A DNA stretch of 14,616 nt from an uncultured Eubacteriales bacterium (GTDB taxonomy: Bacteria > Bacillota_A > Clostridia > Oscillospirales > Oscillospiraceae): the NCBI GenBank assembly GCA_900319835.1, contig ONPY01000068.1, positions 1 to 14,616 of the forward strand, in the 5' to 3' direction. Under the pieces are notes generated by a model. The model was not told where the DNA came from, ran no database searches, and was given only the letters and a program-made list of their open reading frames with translations. The stretch's first letter is position 1, and every line of letters starts with the position of its first letter. Shown in pieces: positions 12,945 through 14,616 of this stretch. The translations under genes were made by a program, and so were the position numbers.

Positions 12945-14347
12945 CAAGCCTTTGCTTCCTGATTGATTCTGGCAAGCGCTGCGGCGATCTCGTCCAGGTC
13001 GCCCTCAAGCAGGGTGCGGGCCGAGAGCAGCAGACTGTCCCGGCTGATGCGGGCGATGACCGGCACCGCGTTTGCGCGGAGCTTCTTCTCCAACTGCTCG
13101 GGCCGAAGCGCACCCACCTGGATCGCGAGAGCCGCCCCGTCCAGAAACACGTCCGGCAGGGAGCCGCCGCCCGCCTCATCCTGCACGGAGACGAGGTCCG
13201 CGTAAATCTCCGGCGCGGCGGCGCGGATGTTTTCCTTGAGTGTCCGGCAGATCGCGCGGCAGTCGTCCTCCGTCCGGGAGAGCATGTGCAGGGCGGGGAT
13301 GTGTTCGGCGGCGAGGGCCGGATCCACGCTGTAGCGCAGAGCGTATTCCAGCGCCGCCAGCGACAGCTTGTCGATGCGCAGCATGCGCGTCAGATGGTTC
13401 TTCTTGATCTGGTCGATGTACTTCTTTTTGCCGATGAGCACGCCCGCCTGGGCGGAGCCCAGCAGCTTGTCGCCGGAGAAGGAGACCACGTCCGCCCCGG
13501 CGCGCAGGCACTTGCCGGCCACATGGCCCTCCCCGTGCAGGCCGAAGTGCTCGCAGGGGAAGAGAAAGCCGGAGCCCAGGTCGTACAGCAGCAGCGCGCC
13601 TTTTTCCCGGGCGATGGGGCCCAGCTCCTCGATCTCCACGGACTCGGTAAAGCCGCGGATTTTGAAGTTGCTGGTGTGCACCTTCAGCAGCGCCTCGGCG
13701 CCGCTGTCAATGGCATTGACGTAGTCATAGGGGTGGGTCTTGTTGGTGGTGCCGATTTCCATGAGCGCGGCACCGCTGCGCGTCATGATCTCCGGCACAC
13801 GGAAGGAGCCGCCGATTTCCACCAGCTCGCCCCGGGAGACGGCCACGGTCTTGCCCTGGCAGAGGGTGTTGAGCATGAGAAAGACCGCGCCGGCGTTGTT
13901 GTTGACGACCATGGCGGCCTCGGCCCCCGTGATCTCACAGAGCAGGCGCTCGATGTGGGAATAGCGGCTGCCGCGCTCGCCCTTTTCCAGGTTGTATTCA
14001 AGGTTGCTGTACCCGGCGGCTACGGCGGCCACATGCTCCGCTGCCTCCCGGCCCAGGGGTGCGCGGCCCAGGTTGGTGTGCAGGACCACGCCGGTGGCGT
14101 TGATGACACGGCGCAGAGAATAATAATCGCCATGCCGGAGCCGTTCCAAAACCTGCGCGGCAAGCGCCGGGGCGGAGGGGACGGCGTCAGCCGTGCCGGC
14201 CAGCAGGGACTGGCGGAGGGTCTCGGTTTCCTCCTTCAAGAGTTCCCGCACGAGTACATAGGGGTGCTCCTCGCAGGCCCGGCGGATTTCGGGCAGAGCC
14301 AGCAAACTGTCAATTTTTGGGATCCTGCGGAGAAGAGCGTTGTTCAT
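12944..14347 (-). CDS. selA: L-seryl-tRNA(Sec) selenium transferase
   Basis: Encodes 467 residues, close to E. coli SelA (463). It is a PLP enzyme that converts Ser-tRNA-Sec to Sec-tRNA-Sec using selenophosphate from SelD. The PLP lysine is K294 in VVSFSGDKLLGSAQAG. Other signature segments are RRVINATGVVLHTNLGRAPLG (about 79-99), VVNNNAGAVFL (147-157), GELVEIGGSFRVP and LLLYDLGSGF. ATG 14347 is chosen because GAAGGAGAA lies 7 bases upstream. A longer in-frame reading to 14449 would add a hydrophobic stretch but runs across the promoter, so it is rejected. It is the first gene of the selA-selB2-DUF3343 operon. Confidence 0.96.
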   Translation of the reverse strand: MNNALLRRIPKIDSLLALPEIRRACEEHPYVLVRELLKEETETLRQSLLAGTADAVPSAPALAAQVLERLRHGDYYSLRRVINATGVVLHTNLGRAPLGREAAEHVAAVAAGYSNLEYNLEKGERGSRYSHIERLLCEITGAEAAMVVNNNAGAVFLMLNTLCQGKTVAVSRGELVEIGGSFRVPEIMTRSGAALMEIGTTNKTHPYDYVNAIDSGAEALLKVHTSNFKIRGFTESVEIEELGPIAREKGALLLYDLGSGFLFPCEHFGLHGEGHVAGKCLRAGADVVSFSGDKLLGSAQAGVLIGKKKYIDQIKKNHLTRMLRIDKLSLAALEYALRYSVDPALAAEHIPALHMLSRTEDDCRAICRTLKENIRAAAPEIYADLVSVQDEAGGGSLPDVFLDGAALAIQVGALRPEQLEKKLRANAVPVIARISRDSLLLSARTLLEGDLDEIAAALARINQEAKA

Positions 14348-14420
14348 GACCGTGTTCTCCTTCTCAAAGCACTGTAATACCGCGGGAAAAGCGGCAAAAA
14401 TCAATAACGCGATTAGAATT

Positions 14421-14449
14421 ATTATAATATCTGAGAGAGGAAAAATCAA
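14421..14449 (-). promoter_or_regulatory. promoter of the selA-selB2-DUF3343 operon
   Basis: Read on the - strand: TTGATT (14449-14444), a 17-bp spacer and a perfect TATAAT (14426-14421). The predicted start near 14414 leaves a leader of about 65 bases before selA. Confidence 0.88.
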
Positions 14450-14477
14450 GCTCTGCGCGGAAGAGAGGCCTTCCCAA

Positions 14478-14507
14478 AGAAAAAGGCGGCAGAGTTTTCT
14501 GCCGCCT
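14478..14507 (-). terminator. Rho-independent terminator after grdA copy 2
   Basis: On the - strand AGGCGGCAGA and TCTGCCGCCT form a 10-bp stem (14507-14484) with loop AAAC, followed by TTTTTCTTT. It isolates the second grdA from the selA promoter that follows. Confidence 0.9.
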
Positions 14508-14517
14508 CGCGTGCCGT

Positions 14518-14616
14518 TTGGCTTGATCAGCCCAGGTACTTGCAGTAGTCCGAACGGATGGCGCTCATTTCGCTGACGATGTCGTCAACGTCCAGAACCA
14601 TCTCCATCATGCCTAC
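14518..14616 (-). repeat. right arm of 99-bp exact terminal inverted repeat
   Basis: Exact reverse complement of bases 1-99, ending 9 bases past the stop of grdA copy 2. Beyond it the two loci diverge completely (different terminators and neighbours), so these are two genomic sites, not one site read twice, unless the sequence was misassembled. Confidence 0.97.
14527..14616 (-). CDS. grdA: glycine/sarcosine/betaine reductase selenoprotein A, C-terminal end only (copy 2)
   Basis: The - strand reading gives the same 29 C-terminal residues as the left-edge copy, ending in TGA (14529-14527). The gene body lies beyond the window. Unlike copy 1 it is not followed by grdC-grdD but by its own terminator and then the selA operon. 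Identity at every base including silent positions points to a recent duplication, gene conversion or an assembly overlap. The GrdA assignment rests on the GMMEMVLDVD tail. Confidence 0.8.
   Translation of the reverse strand, partial: VGMMEMVLDVDDIVSEMSAIRSDYCKYLG

Noticed and set aside
14348..14449. Hydrophobic N-terminal extension of SelA resembling a membrane helix
   Set aside because: It spans the selA promoter (TATAAT at 14426-14421), and the internal ATG 14347 has a strong ribosome site. SelA is a soluble enzyme that starts there.

Overview
The window is a GC-rich bacterial 'selenium island'. It joins part of a glycine/betaine/sarcosine reductase locus to what looks like the whole machinery for making and inserting selenocysteine. 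The Stickland-type reductase genes, strong AGGAGG-type ribosome binding sites, Firmicutes-style terminators and high GC suggest a high-GC anaerobic clostridium. An Oscillospiraceae-like gut organism is my inference, not something the sequence proves.

Layout, left to right. The + strand starts with the last 29 codons of grdA (selenoprotein A of the reductase) and a terminator. Next come grdC and grdD (the acetyl-phosphate-forming protein C), a block of three hairpins, a cysteine-desulfurase/selenocysteine-lyase-like class V aminotransferase, and selD. SelD is itself a selenoprotein: it starts at a GTG and reads through an in-frame TGA at codon 17. A strong terminator follows, then a first selB (selB1), then the tRNA-Sec gene selC (anticodon TCA) with its own near-consensus promoter. 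A selenium-transport/trafficking group follows: yedE membrane protein, a 68-residue TusA-like carrier and a radical SAM protein. The + strand ends with a 76-residue protein of unknown function.

A bidirectional terminator at about 10.75 kb separates these from a - strand operon read leftward: selA, then a second, divergent selB (selB2), then a DUF3343 (putative Se/S carrier) protein. At the right edge is a second grdA 3' end on the - strand, with a different terminator.

How it works together (known families, inferred linkage): YedE would import a selenium species. The TusA-like and DUF3343 proteins and the class V aminotransferase would carry or mobilise selenium. SelD makes selenophosphate. 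SelA converts Ser-tRNA-Sec (selC) to Sec-tRNA-Sec. SelB1 and/or SelB2 deliver it to UGA codons in grdA, selD and other selenoprotein genes. GrdA with GrdC/GrdD then yields acetyl phosphate from glycine-type substrates.

The most notable points are two SelB paralogues beside one tRNA-Sec, a 5-residue insertion in SelB1 near switch I, a selenoprotein SelD, and an exact 99-bp inverted repeat at the window ends made of two inward-facing grdA 3' ends. The repeat probably also marks an assembly boundary.
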